A stretch of 64,000 nt of DNA from Spirochaetaceae bacterium (GCA_031278215.1 JAITKV010000038.1:1-64000); one strand, 5' to 3'; counted from the first letter of the stretch, positions 8,001 through 17,226 are shown. Notes: generated from the sequence alone by a model not told the origin. A program made the numbers and translations.

Positions 8001-9381
8001 TGACAAAACGGTAAATTTTACCGGAGGATTTATCACCGGAGAAACCCGCATATCCGGTTCGATCTTCGATCCCGAATTTGACGGCGCCGCGTGGGGCGCC
8101 GGGGTAAGGCTTTCCGTCCCCGAGTATATACCCGCCGAAATAGGTCCGGGAACCGGGGATATTCTTTTACAAGGCAGCGCCATGTCCTTTGGCCCCATTG
8201 CCGCGGCCTGCGGAGACGGCCGCGGTGAAGTAACCGGATGGATAGAATTTAACCGCTGGATCCCCAGCGTATGGCTGGATATCGGGGTGGATACGCCCGT
8301 ACCCTTTGATTTTGACATTTCCGGAATAAAGGCCCGGGGTAACGCCCTGGGAACCTTAAATTTATTCCTTGACAACAAGGAAACCTTTACCATTACCGGG
8401 GATGTGGAGGCCAGCGATACGGAAATAACCGTCAACGCCGCGGAAATTGAACAGGCCGGGGAAAGCCTCTATACCCCGGAGGACGTGGAGGTAATCGCCG
8501 ATGTCTATATACAGGTGGGGCGGCGGGTGGAATTCTTATGGCCCAGCTCGGAAACCCCCCTTCTGCGAACCTACGGAGACACCGGAAGCGGGGTGCGGAT
8601 CCTGGGGGATACCCGGATTCCCCAGCTTAGTCTTGCGGGGGATTTAACCCTGCGGGGAGGGGAATTGTATTACCTTCAACGGACCTTTTTTATCCGGGAA
8701 GGGCAGATAAACTTTAACGCCAATGATCCCCGGATAGATCCCCGGATAAGCGCCCGGGCGGAAATCAAGGACCAGAACGACGAAGGGCCGGTAACCATCA
8801 CCATGGTCATCGAAAACACCCCCCTCAGCGTCCTCTTTTCCAGTACCCCCCGGTTCGAGTCATCCCCCTCCCTTTCCCAGGTGGAAATTTTTAGTCTTTT
8901 AGGCCAGGCCCCGCCCACCGGCACGGCGTCGGCGGAAGCCCAGGAGCTTAACCCCATCATCAATACGTCCATAGAAATGGTCCTCCAATCCGTAGTATTT
9001 CGCCGGTTTGAACGGCTGGTTAGAAATGTCCTGGGGCTGGATATGTTCTCCTTCAGGACCCAGATAGTGCAAAACGCCATTTTCGAGGCGTTCCGGAACC
9101 GGGAACCGGACGGACCGCCCAGCACCGTGGGTTCCTACCTGGATAAAACCGCTGTTTTCATGGGAAAATACCTTGGTCCGGACCTTTTTCTCCAGGGTAT
9201 CCTTAATTTTAGTTACGATCAGTACCAGGTTAAATACGGCGGAATGAAGCTGGAGCCGGAAATAGGACTGGAAATGAAGACCCCCCTGTTTAACGTCCGC
9301 TGGAACGTCAGTCTTCAGCACCCGAAAGACCTGTACGTAAGCGATCAGTCCATATCCCTTCTGTGGCACTGGTCCCTTTAA
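5062..9381 (+). CDS. tamB: TamB-like translocation/assembly protein (DUF490)
   Basis: 1439 residues from a GTG at 5062. A single N-terminal membrane helix (about residues 8-30, LVLLELFIFFTLAGTTAVLF) anchors a very long protein of repeated beta-rich AsmA/TamB-type segments. The C-terminus carries the conserved TamB signature (GGELYYLQRTFFIREGQINF, then NDPRIDPRISARAEI and SLSQVEIFSLLGQ near residues 1195-1290). Members bridge inner and outer membranes and help move lipids or insert outer-membrane proteins. It sits directly upstream of bamA, a natural functional partner. The mature protein should lie in the periplasm. The assignment is strong at family level; the substrate is unknown. Confidence 0.85.
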   Translation: MATTRTKRLVLLELFIFFTLAGTTAVLFQPLMEVVNKNINALRDSLIRTGEEALDRPIRYRSMSPSLIGKVELYSVSLGERADPLLKVDRLYLEYSPWDLIRGRGIKALRKLVLEGPEIIYDPRRDGNLKTLFQSEKKEPLPALPRNGILQISQGSLRIKTGTPADTFLYLGGISLFGEAREGWIDLEGRWEKPPDAGLPGEAGSFLSARGTVRGSFSGAWTDGTLSVEAQSVEGRGFTLENLALQGFLSEDKIVFSRARDGLPLEISASYVPSQNQWSLVFSADRFSPRSMASLRGPLEKFSPLLDLRFSGDAVFVLNGNPLYRFNLSAENETNNPGPIRSFAVEGEGNARRIAFSRCRLEARRGSVQYTGDMLLRPLKPQGTVNFVNFTLTGEKAINGALNFERRNQAVLVNSLYLSLGNDFLSGLSGRMLWNEESYSLRFNGFGGGSFSCGGSFSQKAGWMNGTLTLDRVYVSGLMNLARPFVGLGQTGAWTDKTALSTELSFFTDFRSLSYRTGDFLAAYGSRESFSASLSGTEKYLDLSRGTLRWSGGSAQLDFHARFENPGDMSFGCNFSYQDFSYALEGTLANRRSIRVRGSNDFLAEFRYRQGQGWTGSASVYGAPVPYLGRRAYLYVDAELEYHNPSLWNAALRRFEIREFQGPGLLATDIFVRGQANQNGLNLDRIDYEDRYGKLAGSAAAIWGRGLDGIDGSVVLTTEAETERVSADFFFHEGILEYHAALQGFKVDRFAQSGKNLSVSGELYGVRNNDGYYSLSLSLESLTGRSGTTLFSASGLVLLDPEQMIASRIYISTGALEDKVEMEIPYLSVDRDAGRLDTEGRVDGRINKHDLGLVMSLGMNFQPLEGWLDLRRIGETFSGALSVQHAFINNREIQEPFSFIFSRIEEGDNPGVIRLAGGPEDMLRLELREQDSRSSIFTAALSAPSPVQGTFTGILEGTQIDGMATDVFVDLAGLWDITPIDKTVNFTGGFITGETRISGSIFDPEFDGAAWGAGVRLSVPEYIPAEIGPGTGDILLQGSAMSFGPIAAACGDGRGEVTGWIEFNRWIPSVWLDIGVDTPVPFDFDISGIKARGNALGTLNLFLDNKETFTITGDVEASDTEITVNAAEIEQAGESLYTPEDVEVIADVYIQVGRRVEFLWPSSETPLLRTYGDTGSGVRILGDTRIPQLSLAGDLTLRGGELYYLQRTFFIREGQINFNANDPRIDPRISARAEIKDQNDEGPVTITMVIENTPLSVLFSSTPRFESSPSLSQVEIFSLLGQAPPTGTASAEAQELNPIINTSIEMVLQSVVFRRFERLVRNVLGLDMFSFRTQIVQNAIFEAFRNREPDGPPSTVGSYLDKTAVFMGKYLGPDLFLQGILNFSYDQYQVKYGGMKLEPEIGLEMKTPLFNVRWNVSLQHPKDLYVSDQSISLLWHWSL

Positions 9382-9405
9382 AATTGTTTTGGTTTCCGGT
9401 ATAGT
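9377..9405 (+). promoter_or_regulatory. Candidate promoter of bamA
   Basis: TTTAAA (9377-9382), a 17-bp spacer and TATAGT (9400-9405) fit a housekeeping promoter with four of six -35 matches. It overlaps the stop codon of tamB, so bamA can be transcribed separately. An AGGAG ribosome binding site follows near 9412. Confidence 0.5.
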
Positions 9406-9428
9406 ATTTTCAGGAGTTTCAAAAGATT

Positions 9429-11954
9429 ATGACAGGATGTAAGGCCCTTTTACGCTTTTTTTTCTTCTTTTTGCCGCCCCTGGTCTTGTCCGCCGGCTTT
9501 TGCTTTGCCCAGGCCCTGGACTGGTACCAGGGAAAAAATATTAAAGATATACGCTTTGAAGGGCTGCGCCATGTCCGGCTTTCGGAACTGGAAGACACCA
9601 TAGAATCATACCGCGGAAAACCCTTTACCGATACGCTTTTTTTAGAATTGCAGAGCAAGCTTTACGCCCTGGAATATTTTGAGTTACTAAGCCCCGTAAC
9701 CATACCCGCCGACGAAGAGGGAACCGAGGTGATCCTCCAGTTTAGGGTGGTGGAGCGCCCCACGGTGTCGAAGATTACCTTTGTGGGCAACCGGGGGGTT
9801 ACGCGGCGGGAATTACTCAGCGCCGTTTCTACAAAAATTGACGATGTGGCCAACAGCATGATAATCAGGGCCGATGAAACCGCGGTCCACAACACGTACC
9901 AGGAAAAGGGATTTCCGGACGTCCAGGTACGATCGGAAATCATCGAAGCTAAAAACGACACGGTGGAACTTATCTTTTACATTACCGAAGGGGAAAAAAG
10001 CATCGTAACCCGGATTTTTTTTGAAGGAAACAGAATCTTTTCAAACAGTACGCTTCAGCGCCAGCTTCTTATGAAATCTAAGGCGATAGGATTCGGACGA
10101 AGCGGCAATTTTCAAGACGCCAAGCTTATTGCCGACAGGGAATTGCTGGCCCAGTTTTACCACAACCGGGGCTACCTGGACGCGGAAGTAACCGATGTGG
10201 TTCAGGAATTTTCCAAAGACGACAAGGGCAACAACAATATAATCATCACCTACCGTTTGTACGAGGGCCGCATCTATATTTTTAACGGAATTACCTTTGA
10301 GGGCAATGATATTTTTTCGGACGAAGAACTCCAAAAACTTGTCTGGTCCAAGCCCGGCGAAATTGCCGACGCCTCCAAGATTGAACGGGATCTTCAGGCG
10401 GTGGTGAATCTGTACTATGAAAACGGCTATATTTACAATTCCATAAGCCGAAGCGAAACGCGGAATGAAGAAGACGGCCTTGTCTCCTTTTCCCTGTCCA
10501 TTGTTGAACGGGGCAGGGCCCACATTGAAAACATTATTGTCCGGGGAAACAAGAAAACCAAAGACTTTGTGATCCTCCGGGAGATACCTCTGGAGCCGGG
10601 GGATGTGTATTCCAATACCAAGGTTGGAACCGGCTACCGGAACCTTAGCAACCTGCAGTTTTTTTCCAGCCTGTTTCCGGAATCGACGCCAGGCAGCGAA
10701 GATGGATTGTTGGACCTGATAATTAACGTCGAAGAAGGAAATACCATGGATATTAATTTTGGGCTTACCTTTTCCGGCTCTTCGGATCCCGACGATTTTC
10801 CCATTTCCGGGCTTTTAAGCTGGACCGACAGGAATTTCTTCGGCTACGGAAACCAGGTCCGGGCGGAAGTTTCCGCCTCCGCGACCGCCCAAAGCCTGGC
10901 CCTTTCTTATTCCCAGCGCTGGCTAAAAAATATTCCTCTGTCCTGGGGGGTAAATTTTACCCTAAGCCACAGTAAACGGTCCGCCGCGATAAATAACGGC
11001 GTTACCGGCCCGATTTTTTACGGCACCGAAAAAAACGCCTTTCCGGACGGTTTTTACGACTACGATTCCTACATTAAGGCCAGCAAAATACCTTCGAACG
11101 AATTTCTTATGGAATACCAGCAATGGCTTATTTCCCTGGGACTTTCCACCACATACCGCTGGAGTTTAAAACCGGGGACCCTTGGCGCCGGAGGCGGAAT
11201 AAACACCGGTATTATTAACAACGCCTATGACGATATGATTCGGCCCTTTGATCCGGTGGTCCGGGAACGGAACGGGGATTGGACCCCGGTTAATTCACTG
11301 TGGACCGTGGTTTCTCTGGACAACCGGGATCTGTATTACGATCCTTCAGAAGGATACTACGGCAGCCAGCGCTTTTCGTTCCACGGCTTTTTTCCCGTGG
11401 AGCTTGAACATTATATCCGCAGCGACACCAAGACGGAGATATTCTTTACCCTGATAAACATCCCCGGGGACAAGTGGAGCTTTAAGACTATTTTAGCCCT
11501 TCATTCGGGGCTGTCCTTTATCCTTCCCCAGTTTGGAGAGGAAGATCCCGTTATCGAAGAAGCCAACAAACTGTACATTGACGGGATGTTCATAGGCAGG
11601 GGCTGGTATGATGAACGGATGACCCGCGGTTTTGCCCTTTGGGAAAACTGGGTGGAACTTCGGTTTCCCCTCTTTGCCAACATTCTGGCCCTAGACTTGT
11701 TTTTTGACGCCGATGTGGTTAAAGACACGCCGAAGGACTTCTTTAACAACCTTTCCATATCGGACTGGCGCTTTAGCCTGGGGGGGGGCTTCCGGTTTAC
11801 CATTGCCCAGTTTCCGTTTCGCTTTCTTTTGGCCAAACGCTTTAGGGTAGTAGACGGAAGGGTTGAATGGCAAAGTGGAAGCATGTTCAAGAACGCCGAT
11901 AAGCCCAATTCGGGTCTTGATTTTGTCGTCTCTTTTGCAGTACCTACAAGTTAA
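9429..11954 (+). CDS. bamA: Outer-membrane protein assembly factor BamA
   Basis: 841 residues with a signal peptide (about residues 1-28, ending SAGFCFAQA). Next come five POTRA-like repeats; typical segments are IKDIRFEGLRHVRLSELED, VSKITFVGNRGVTRRELL and ITRIFFEGN-type strands. The C-terminal half is an Omp85 beta-barrel with the family pattern around GDWTPVNSLWTVVSLDNRDL and a final aromatic-rich strand. BamA is the core of the machine that folds beta-barrel proteins into the outer membrane. It is preceded by tamB and followed 10 bp later by skp, a chaperone for the same substrates. This is the same order as in T. pallidum around Tp92 (established knowledge, from memory). Confidence 0.93.
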   Translation: MTGCKALLRFFFFFLPPLVLSAGFCFAQALDWYQGKNIKDIRFEGLRHVRLSELEDTIESYRGKPFTDTLFLELQSKLYALEYFELLSPVTIPADEEGTEVILQFRVVERPTVSKITFVGNRGVTRRELLSAVSTKIDDVANSMIIRADETAVHNTYQEKGFPDVQVRSEIIEAKNDTVELIFYITEGEKSIVTRIFFEGNRIFSNSTLQRQLLMKSKAIGFGRSGNFQDAKLIADRELLAQFYHNRGYLDAEVTDVVQEFSKDDKGNNNIIITYRLYEGRIYIFNGITFEGNDIFSDEELQKLVWSKPGEIADASKIERDLQAVVNLYYENGYIYNSISRSETRNEEDGLVSFSLSIVERGRAHIENIIVRGNKKTKDFVILREIPLEPGDVYSNTKVGTGYRNLSNLQFFSSLFPESTPGSEDGLLDLIINVEEGNTMDINFGLTFSGSSDPDDFPISGLLSWTDRNFFGYGNQVRAEVSASATAQSLALSYSQRWLKNIPLSWGVNFTLSHSKRSAAINNGVTGPIFYGTEKNAFPDGFYDYDSYIKASKIPSNEFLMEYQQWLISLGLSTTYRWSLKPGTLGAGGGINTGIINNAYDDMIRPFDPVVRERNGDWTPVNSLWTVVSLDNRDLYYDPSEGYYGSQRFSFHGFFPVELEHYIRSDTKTEIFFTLINIPGDKWSFKTILALHSGLSFILPQFGEEDPVIEEANKLYIDGMFIGRGWYDERMTRGFALWENWVELRFPLFANILALDLFFDADVVKDTPKDFFNNLSISDWRFSLGGGFRFTIAQFPFRFLLAKRFRVVDGRVEWQSGSMFKNADKPNSGLDFVVSFAVPTS

Positions 11955-11964
11955 CGGAGGTCAT

Positions 11965-12501
11965 ATGAAACGTATTATTATTACCGTACTGTTGTGGGGT
12001 GGAATTATCCTTACCCTTCAAGCCCAGCATTCGATAACTCGTTTTGCCGTGGTGGATATGAACCGGATTACCGCGGCCTATGCGGAACAGAATGTCAACG
12101 CAAGAAACTTTAACGAAAAAAGCGCGCGGATCCAGGCGGAAATAGACAAGCTTAACCAGGAACTTCAGGTGCTTAACGATAAGCTTACGGCGGCCACCGA
12201 AAGCAACGAGAACCCGGACCAGATTAAAACCCTGGAAAACCAAATTCGGACCAAGACCCAGGCGGTTAAAAATTATATTCGAACCAGTTTTACGGAGCTG
12301 GAACGAGAGCGGGCCGCGTTAGCCCGAAACGATACGATTGTACAAGAGCTTAACTCGATACTAAGGATCGTGGCGGAAAGCGAAGGGTACAGTATGGTAT
12401 TAAGCAAGCAGGACGGTTCGGGAATTCTGTGGTACAGCCCCTCGGTGGATATTACGAATAAAGTCATTGCACGGATCCGCGCCGGCAATACCTCGCGATA
12501 A
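11965..12501 (+). CDS. skp: Periplasmic chaperone Skp/OmpH family
   Basis: 178 residues from the ATG at 11965, which has GGAGG at 11956-11960; an upstream in-frame codon at 11863 would overlap bamA and is not preferred. The signal peptide covers about residues 1-20 (MKRIIITVLLWGGIILTLQA). The mature part begins with the family pattern FAVVDMNRI and continues into a long coiled coil (IQAEIDKLNQELQVLNDKL), the tentacle arms of Skp. It then returns to a beta strand (GYSMVLSKQDGSGILWY), which closes the trimer core. It holds unfolded outer-membrane proteins in the periplasm for BamA. Confidence 0.88.
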   Translation: MKRIIITVLLWGGIILTLQAQHSITRFAVVDMNRITAAYAEQNVNARNFNEKSARIQAEIDKLNQELQVLNDKLTAATESNENPDQIKTLENQIRTKTQAVKNYIRTSFTELERERAALARNDTIVQELNSILRIVAESEGYSMVLSKQDGSGILWYSPSVDITNKVIARIRAGNTSR

Positions 12502-12568
12502 TGTACGGCCCTGCCCCGGTACCGCCTCGCGATAAAACAGCTGTCCCTTTTCTGGTTTTGGACGCCCC

Positions 12569-15283
12569 GTGAAAACCACCACAAGCCCCATGCTGGAACA
12601 GTACAACCGTATTAAACGGAATCACCAAGGGTGTGTTTTGTTTTTCCGGCTCGGGGATTTTTACGAAATGTTTGCAGAAGACGCCCTGGAGATTTCTTCC
12701 CTTCTAAATCTTACGCTTACCAGCCGTAACGGCATGCCCATGTGCGGAATTCCCTACCATGCGGTCCAGGGATACGTCGCCCGGCTTCTGCGGCTGGGGA
12801 AAAAAATAGCCCTTTGCGAGCAGGTTCAGGAGCCGGGAAAAACCAAACTTATGGACCGGCGGGTGGTGGAGATCATAACGCCGGGTACGGTGGTGGAAGA
12901 AGATTACCTGGACAAGGGTTCTTCCAATTACCTGGCTTCGCTGGCCCCCGCGGGCCGGGTTTTTTCTTTTTCCTATGTTGATCTTTCCACCGGAAGCTTT
13001 TACGCCACTTCCTTTTCCGTTTCTTCTGCGCCCTTTTCCCTGGGCCTGGAACTTGAACGGCTGGAAATAAAAGAAATTATTGCCGCCGAATCCATTCTTG
13101 AAGAATTTCCCGACGTGGCCGTAAAGCTCTGCGACAGGCCCTATATGGTGGTTAACCGCTGGGCGGACTGGCTCTTTGATATAGAACGATCCCGAAGCCG
13201 GCTGCTTAAGCAGTTTGGCACCGCCAATTTAAAGGCCTTTGGACTGGAGGATCTGTCGCCGGAAATTATTTCTGCCGGCGCCCTGCTGGATTACTGTGAC
13301 GAAATGGCAAAGACCCTTATTCCCCATGTACGGTCCATTACCCTTTACGGCCAGAATGAATTTGTGGGCATAGACGAATCAAGCCAATACAATCTGGAAC
13401 TAATAAAAAATTTACGGAACGGCACGGAACAGTATTCCCTTTTTGAAGTTCTGGATGAAACAAAAACAGCCATGGGCAGACGGCTCCTAAAACGAAGGCT
13501 CCTGCATCCCCTTAGAACAGCCCCGGAGATACAGCGGCGGCTTGATCTGGTGGAAGCTCTTTACCGGAATCAGGGGGATTTGGACGCCCTGCGTTCCCTG
13601 CTTGCCAAAACCCCGGATCTGGAACGGCTTTCTTCCCGGCTTGCCATGGAAAGATCCCACGGCAAGGATATGGTTTCGATTAAAAACGCCCTGGAAATCC
13701 TGGGAAAGCTAAAAAAATACGCCCTGGGAAAAATGGCGGGGCTTTTTGAATCCCCCGAAGCTTCGGCCTTTGCCGGGGAGGATTTTGACGCCCTGGAAGA
13801 AATCCGCTTGGTCCTTGAAAAGAGCCTTTGCGATAATCCTTCCACCCTGCTTACAGAGGGGAACCTTATCCGCCGGGGCTTCGACGCGGAATTGGACAGG
13901 ATGCATAACCTAAAAGAAAACGGACGGAGGATGCTTGAAGACTACCTGCAGGAAGAGAAAAAGGCCACCGGGATCTCCAGCTTAAAGATCCGGTATAACC
14001 GGCTTATCGGGTATTTTTTTGAAGTAACCAATGTCCATCTGCCGCGGGTCCCTTCCCACTTTATACGGCGCCAGGGAATAGTTTCCGGCGAGCGGTTCAG
14101 CACCGAAAGACTAGCCGCTTTGGAATCGGATATTAACAACGCCTCGGATACGATTATCGCCCGGGAAAGAAAGCTGTTTCTGGAAATTCGGGAAAAGGCC
14201 AGGGGGCAGTTGGGCCGCATTGCCGCCGCGGCAAAGCTGGTCGCGGAACTGGATGCGGCCCAATCCCTTGGCTGGGCGGCGACAATTCGGGGCTGGGTCC
14301 GTCCTGTGGTGGATGAAGAAAAACGCATCTCCATTGTCGAAGGCCGCCATCCGGTGGTGGAGGCCCACCTGCCCGGGGGAGAGTTTATCCCCAACGATCT
14401 TAGGCTGGACGGAAAAGGCGTTTTCTTTGCCCTTATTACCGGCCCCAACATGGCGGGAAAATCAACCTACCTTCGGCAGGCGGCGCTTATTACCATCATG
14501 GCCCAGATAGGAAGCTTTGTCCCGGCCCGGGAAGCGGTAATCGGAATAACCGACCGGATCTACTGCCGGGTGGGGGCCTCGGATAATCTTGCCCGGGGGG
14601 AGTCGACCTTTTTGGTGGAGATGAACGAAACCGCCCATATACTCCATACCGCCACGGAACGGAGCCTGGTGATCATGGACGAGGTAGGCCGGGGAACGGG
14701 GACCACCGACGGCCTGGCCATCGCGTGGGCGGTCTGCGAGGATCTGCTGCAGCGGATCAAATGCCGGACCCTCTTTGCCACCCATTTTCATGAACTTTCC
14801 CAGATAGAACTGCCGGGACTGGTAAACCGCTCCATGGAGGTGCTGGAAAGGGACGGGCAGATTATTTTTATGCGAAAACTAAAAGAAGGGCCCAGCGAAG
14901 AATCCTACGGCCTTCATGTCGCGGGCTTGGCGGGACTTCCCGAACCGGTGCTGGAACGGGCCCGGTTTATTCTGGACAGGATCCGTAAAAAAGATACCGG
15001 CGTTCCGGGGAAAATTTTTTCGGTCCCCTTTCCTGAAGATGCGGCGCAGAATGCGGCGCATTCTGCGGCGCGTTCTGCGGCGCATTCTGCGGCCCAGGAG
15101 CCGGAACAGTTTGAAATTCCCCTGGCGCAGGAAATTAAGAACATGGATACCAACCGCATCACCCCGCTGGAAGCGCTGGAACGGATATGCTACTGGAAAC
15201 AGCTTTTAAAGGACAGGGAAGAAGCCGCGCCGGTACGGATTAAAACCCCGGTAAAAGATACCATTCCGTCCCTTTTTGACTAA
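12569..15283 (+). CDS. mutS: DNA mismatch repair protein MutS
   Basis: 904 residues from a GTG at 12569. The mismatch-reading F-x-E motif is visible (FFRLGDFYEMF, residues about 27-37). The Walker A is GPNMAGKST near residue 624, followed by the family block FLVEMNETAHIL, the Walker B VIMDEVGRGTGTTDG and the ATPase-end histidine stretch ATHFHEL. It recognises mispaired bases and recruits MutL, which is not in this window. The GTG start is preferred because the family N-terminus (SPMLEQYNRIKRNH) begins a few residues later. A tandem-repeat linker of AAxx units interrupts the region before the C-terminal helical tail. It is 67 bp after skp. Confidence 0.95.
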   Translation: MKTTTSPMLEQYNRIKRNHQGCVLFFRLGDFYEMFAEDALEISSLLNLTLTSRNGMPMCGIPYHAVQGYVARLLRLGKKIALCEQVQEPGKTKLMDRRVVEIITPGTVVEEDYLDKGSSNYLASLAPAGRVFSFSYVDLSTGSFYATSFSVSSAPFSLGLELERLEIKEIIAAESILEEFPDVAVKLCDRPYMVVNRWADWLFDIERSRSRLLKQFGTANLKAFGLEDLSPEIISAGALLDYCDEMAKTLIPHVRSITLYGQNEFVGIDESSQYNLELIKNLRNGTEQYSLFEVLDETKTAMGRRLLKRRLLHPLRTAPEIQRRLDLVEALYRNQGDLDALRSLLAKTPDLERLSSRLAMERSHGKDMVSIKNALEILGKLKKYALGKMAGLFESPEASAFAGEDFDALEEIRLVLEKSLCDNPSTLLTEGNLIRRGFDAELDRMHNLKENGRRMLEDYLQEEKKATGISSLKIRYNRLIGYFFEVTNVHLPRVPSHFIRRQGIVSGERFSTERLAALESDINNASDTIIARERKLFLEIREKARGQLGRIAAAAKLVAELDAAQSLGWAATIRGWVRPVVDEEKRISIVEGRHPVVEAHLPGGEFIPNDLRLDGKGVFFALITGPNMAGKSTYLRQAALITIMAQIGSFVPAREAVIGITDRIYCRVGASDNLARGESTFLVEMNETAHILHTATERSLVIMDEVGRGTGTTDGLAIAWAVCEDLLQRIKCRTLFATHFHELSQIELPGLVNRSMEVLERDGQIIFMRKLKEGPSEESYGLHVAGLAGLPEPVLERARFILDRIRKKDTGVPGKIFSVPFPEDAAQNAAHSAARSAAHSAAQEPEQFEIPLAQEIKNMDTNRITPLEALERICYWKQLLKDREEAAPVRIKTPVKDTIPSLFD
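15041..15100 (+). repeat. 12-bp tandem repeat inside mutS
   Basis: Five successive 12-base units beginning GCGGCGC or GCGGCCC encode AAQN, AAHS, AARS, AAHS, AAQE. They lie in the poorly conserved linker between the ATPase domain and the C-terminal helix-turn-helix of MutS, so copy number can vary without breaking the frame. Confidence 0.85.
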
Positions 15284-15334
15284 TTCGGCCCGCCGCAAAT
15301 AAAGCGCCCCGCAGGGCCGCGCCCTTATGGAGGT

Positions 15335-16150
15335 ATGAAACACTCCACTGTACGCCGGGGCTGGGCGCTCCGGAACTGGCTTTTCCCCGAAGGATGCGTT
15401 CTCTGCGGGAGGGCCCTGCGGGGCGCCGCGGAGGCCCTGCAGGGGCTCTGCGGCGCCTGTAAAGAAAATCTTTCCTTGTTCCCGGAGCCCCGCTGTTCCC
15501 GCTGCGGGCAGCCCCTGATTTCGGAACGAACAAGCTGCCTTCCCTGCCGGAACGGCCCGCCCCGGTTTTTTAACCGGGCGCTTTCCCTGTTCCCCTACGA
15601 AGGAAAATATCAAAAACTCCTGGGGGCCTACAAATTTGGCGGGCGCCGCAGCCTGGGGAATTTTTTTGTAAGCCTGCTCTGGCAGGGTCTTGAAATTCTG
15701 GGGTCCCGGGAAGCCCTGTTCCTCCCGGATCCCCCGGAACCCGGAGGGGTAAAAAAGAGCCCCGGCGAAACCGCCTGGGTGCCGGTTCCACCCAGGCCGG
15801 GAAAGATAAAAAAAACCGGCTGGGATCAGGTTGAGTACCTGGCAAAACTTTTACAGACACGTCCCCCGGCGCCGGGAGCGCCGGCCCCCGCCCGGTTCCG
15901 GAACGGAACCCCCGTAATTCCCGTTTGCCGCTGCCTGGACCGGCTGCCTTCGCAGGCCCAAAAAGAACTGGACCGGGAAGGACGACGGACAAATCTGCAG
16001 GGACGGATAGTCGTAAAAAGCCCTCCCCCCAAAAGGGCGGTATTGTTCGACGACGTTTACACCACCGGATCCACCCTGGACGCCTGCGCCCGGGCCCTTA
16101 TATCCGGCGGCGCGGAGGCGGTGTACGGCATTTGTCTTTTTTATGATTAA
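15335..16150 (+). CDS. ComF-family phosphoribosyltransferase-like protein
   Basis: 271 residues; the ATG at 15335 follows GGAGGT. The N-terminus carries a zinc-finger-like set of cysteines (CVLCG, LCGACK, CSRCGQP, CLPC), as in ComF/GntX proteins. The C-terminus has the PRPP-binding loop VLFDDVYTTGSTLDACARAL. ComF proteins act with DNA uptake in competent bacteria, but in many species their role is unproven. The insert between the halves is Pro/Gly-rich. It is 51 bp after mutS and is followed by a convergent gene. Confidence 0.82.
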   Translation: MKHSTVRRGWALRNWLFPEGCVLCGRALRGAAEALQGLCGACKENLSLFPEPRCSRCGQPLISERTSCLPCRNGPPRFFNRALSLFPYEGKYQKLLGAYKFGGRRSLGNFFVSLLWQGLEILGSREALFLPDPPEPGGVKKSPGETAWVPVPPRPGKIKKTGWDQVEYLAKLLQTRPPAPGAPAPARFRNGTPVIPVCRCLDRLPSQAQKELDREGRRTNLQGRIVVKSPPPKRAVLFDDVYTTGSTLDACARALISGGAEAVYGICLFYD

Positions 16151-16174
16151 GGGGCCCAAAGCCTTTTGCGGATC

Positions 16175-16609
16175 CTAAATGCCCTCGTAGCCCGCCTTTT
16201 TCATCTCCTCCAGGATCAGTTTCCCCATCAGGAGCCCCCATTCCTCTCCCAGGGACAAAGATTCGGCGGTTATAAGAGGCGCCACCTCCACAACTTTTTT
16301 ACCCACCGGGGATTCGTAAAAGGCAATTAGGGCTTTTATTTCCTCCAGGGTATAGTACCGGTCATACAGGGGTATGTAGGACTTAATAAAGACGTCCAAA
16401 TCCATCTTTTCCATAAACAGGTCCCAAAATTCCTGGGAAACCGAAGGGACCAGAACCTTCATTTTGGGGATAAACATTTCCAGGGTCTGCTTTGCCAAAT
16501 TTTTGGCCCCCGTCAACTCCAGCAGCCGCATAATTTCCTCTTCCTTGGTCTGGGAAAAACCGGAAACCACGGAGCCTAAAATCAACATGACCCATATATA
16601 CTTTTTCAT
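16175..16609 (-). CDS. Small secreted DUF2059-like protein
   Basis: 144 residues with a clear signal peptide (MKKYIWVMLILGSVVSGFSQ). The mature part is helical and fits the DUF2059 pattern: an N-terminal LLELTGAKNLAKQTLEMF helix and the block YTLEEIKALIAFYESPVGKK with conserved Phe-Tyr-x-Ser/Thr-Pro-x-Gly. The function of the family is unknown; the protein should be periplasmic or a membrane-surface protein. AAGGAG precedes the start, and a TATACT -10 lies at 16651-16656 (minus strand). It is transcribed towards comF and divergently from the chemosensory operon. Confidence 0.78.
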   Translation of the reverse strand: MKKYIWVMLILGSVVSGFSQTKEEEIMRLLELTGAKNLAKQTLEMFIPKMKVLVPSVSQEFWDLFMEKMDLDVFIKSYIPLYDRYYTLEEIKALIAFYESPVGKKVVEVAPLITAESLSLGEEWGLLMGKLILEEMKKAGYEGI

Positions 16610-16707
16610 CAGGCGCTCCTTATCAAAACTTTTACGTTGTCCATGGTTACAGTATACCGTATCAGATACCGGATTGCCATACGGCCCGAATCGTGGTACG
16701 CTTGCCT

Positions 16708-17226
16708 ATGGCCGAAAACCCTGTTGAGGATGCTTCCAAGGAACTTCCCCCCGCCGGGGCGGCCCCGGGAAGGTATCTTATCTTTTCCATCCAGGGGACC
16801 TCTTACGCCCTGCCCTCGAAGTCGATAAACGAAGTAGCCGCCTTCGAGAATGTCTTTCCCCTGCCGCTTATGCCGGCCTATGTCCGGGGGATCATTAACC
16901 GGTACTTCGTGCCCTATGCGCTTATAGACATAGGCCTTTTGCTTTTTCAAACCCCCTCCGGCGCCTCCAAGATTATTGTGCTTAAGGAAGAAATAGACAA
17001 GCTGGCTTTTCTTATCGACGACGTCACGGACATCGCGGATATTGCCCCGGCGGATTTGGTTACGGTGGAGCAGGAATCCGCCGGAACCGCCGGCGCCGGC
17101 GGCGCCTCCGGCGAACCGGAAGCTTCGGCCCTGATAAGCGCCTCCTTTACCTGGAAGGGCTCCCAGGTCCTGTGCCTGGAGATCGACGAACTTATCCGCC
17201 GGATAAAATCGGAATTCGCCGAATGA
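16708..17226 (+). CDS. cheW: CheW-type coupling protein
   Basis: 172 residues from the ATG at 16708; a GTG at 16693 would add five. The CheW fold is visible from about residue 20: YLIFSIQGTSYALPSKSINEVAAF, then the typical LPLMPAYVRGIINRYFVPYALIDIG (canonical P-x-x-xxGxxNLRGxxxPVxDL) and IIVLKEEIDKLAFLIDDVTDI. A Gly/Ala/Ser-rich insert lies before the last strand. CheW links receptors to CheA at the cytoplasmic array. It is the first gene of a chemosensory operon and overlaps the next gene by 4 bp. Confidence 0.82.
   Translation: MAENPVEDASKELPPAGAAPGRYLIFSIQGTSYALPSKSINEVAAFENVFPLPLMPAYVRGIINRYFVPYALIDIGLLLFQTPSGASKIIVLKEEIDKLAFLIDDVTDIADIAPADLVTVEQESAGTAGAGGASGEPEASALISASFTWKGSQVLCLEIDELIRRIKSEFAE

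Noticed and set aside
12491-12535. 11-bp direct repeat CCTCGCGATAA at the skp stop and again 34 bp later
   Set aside because: Too short to interpret; may be a small duplication with no clear function.
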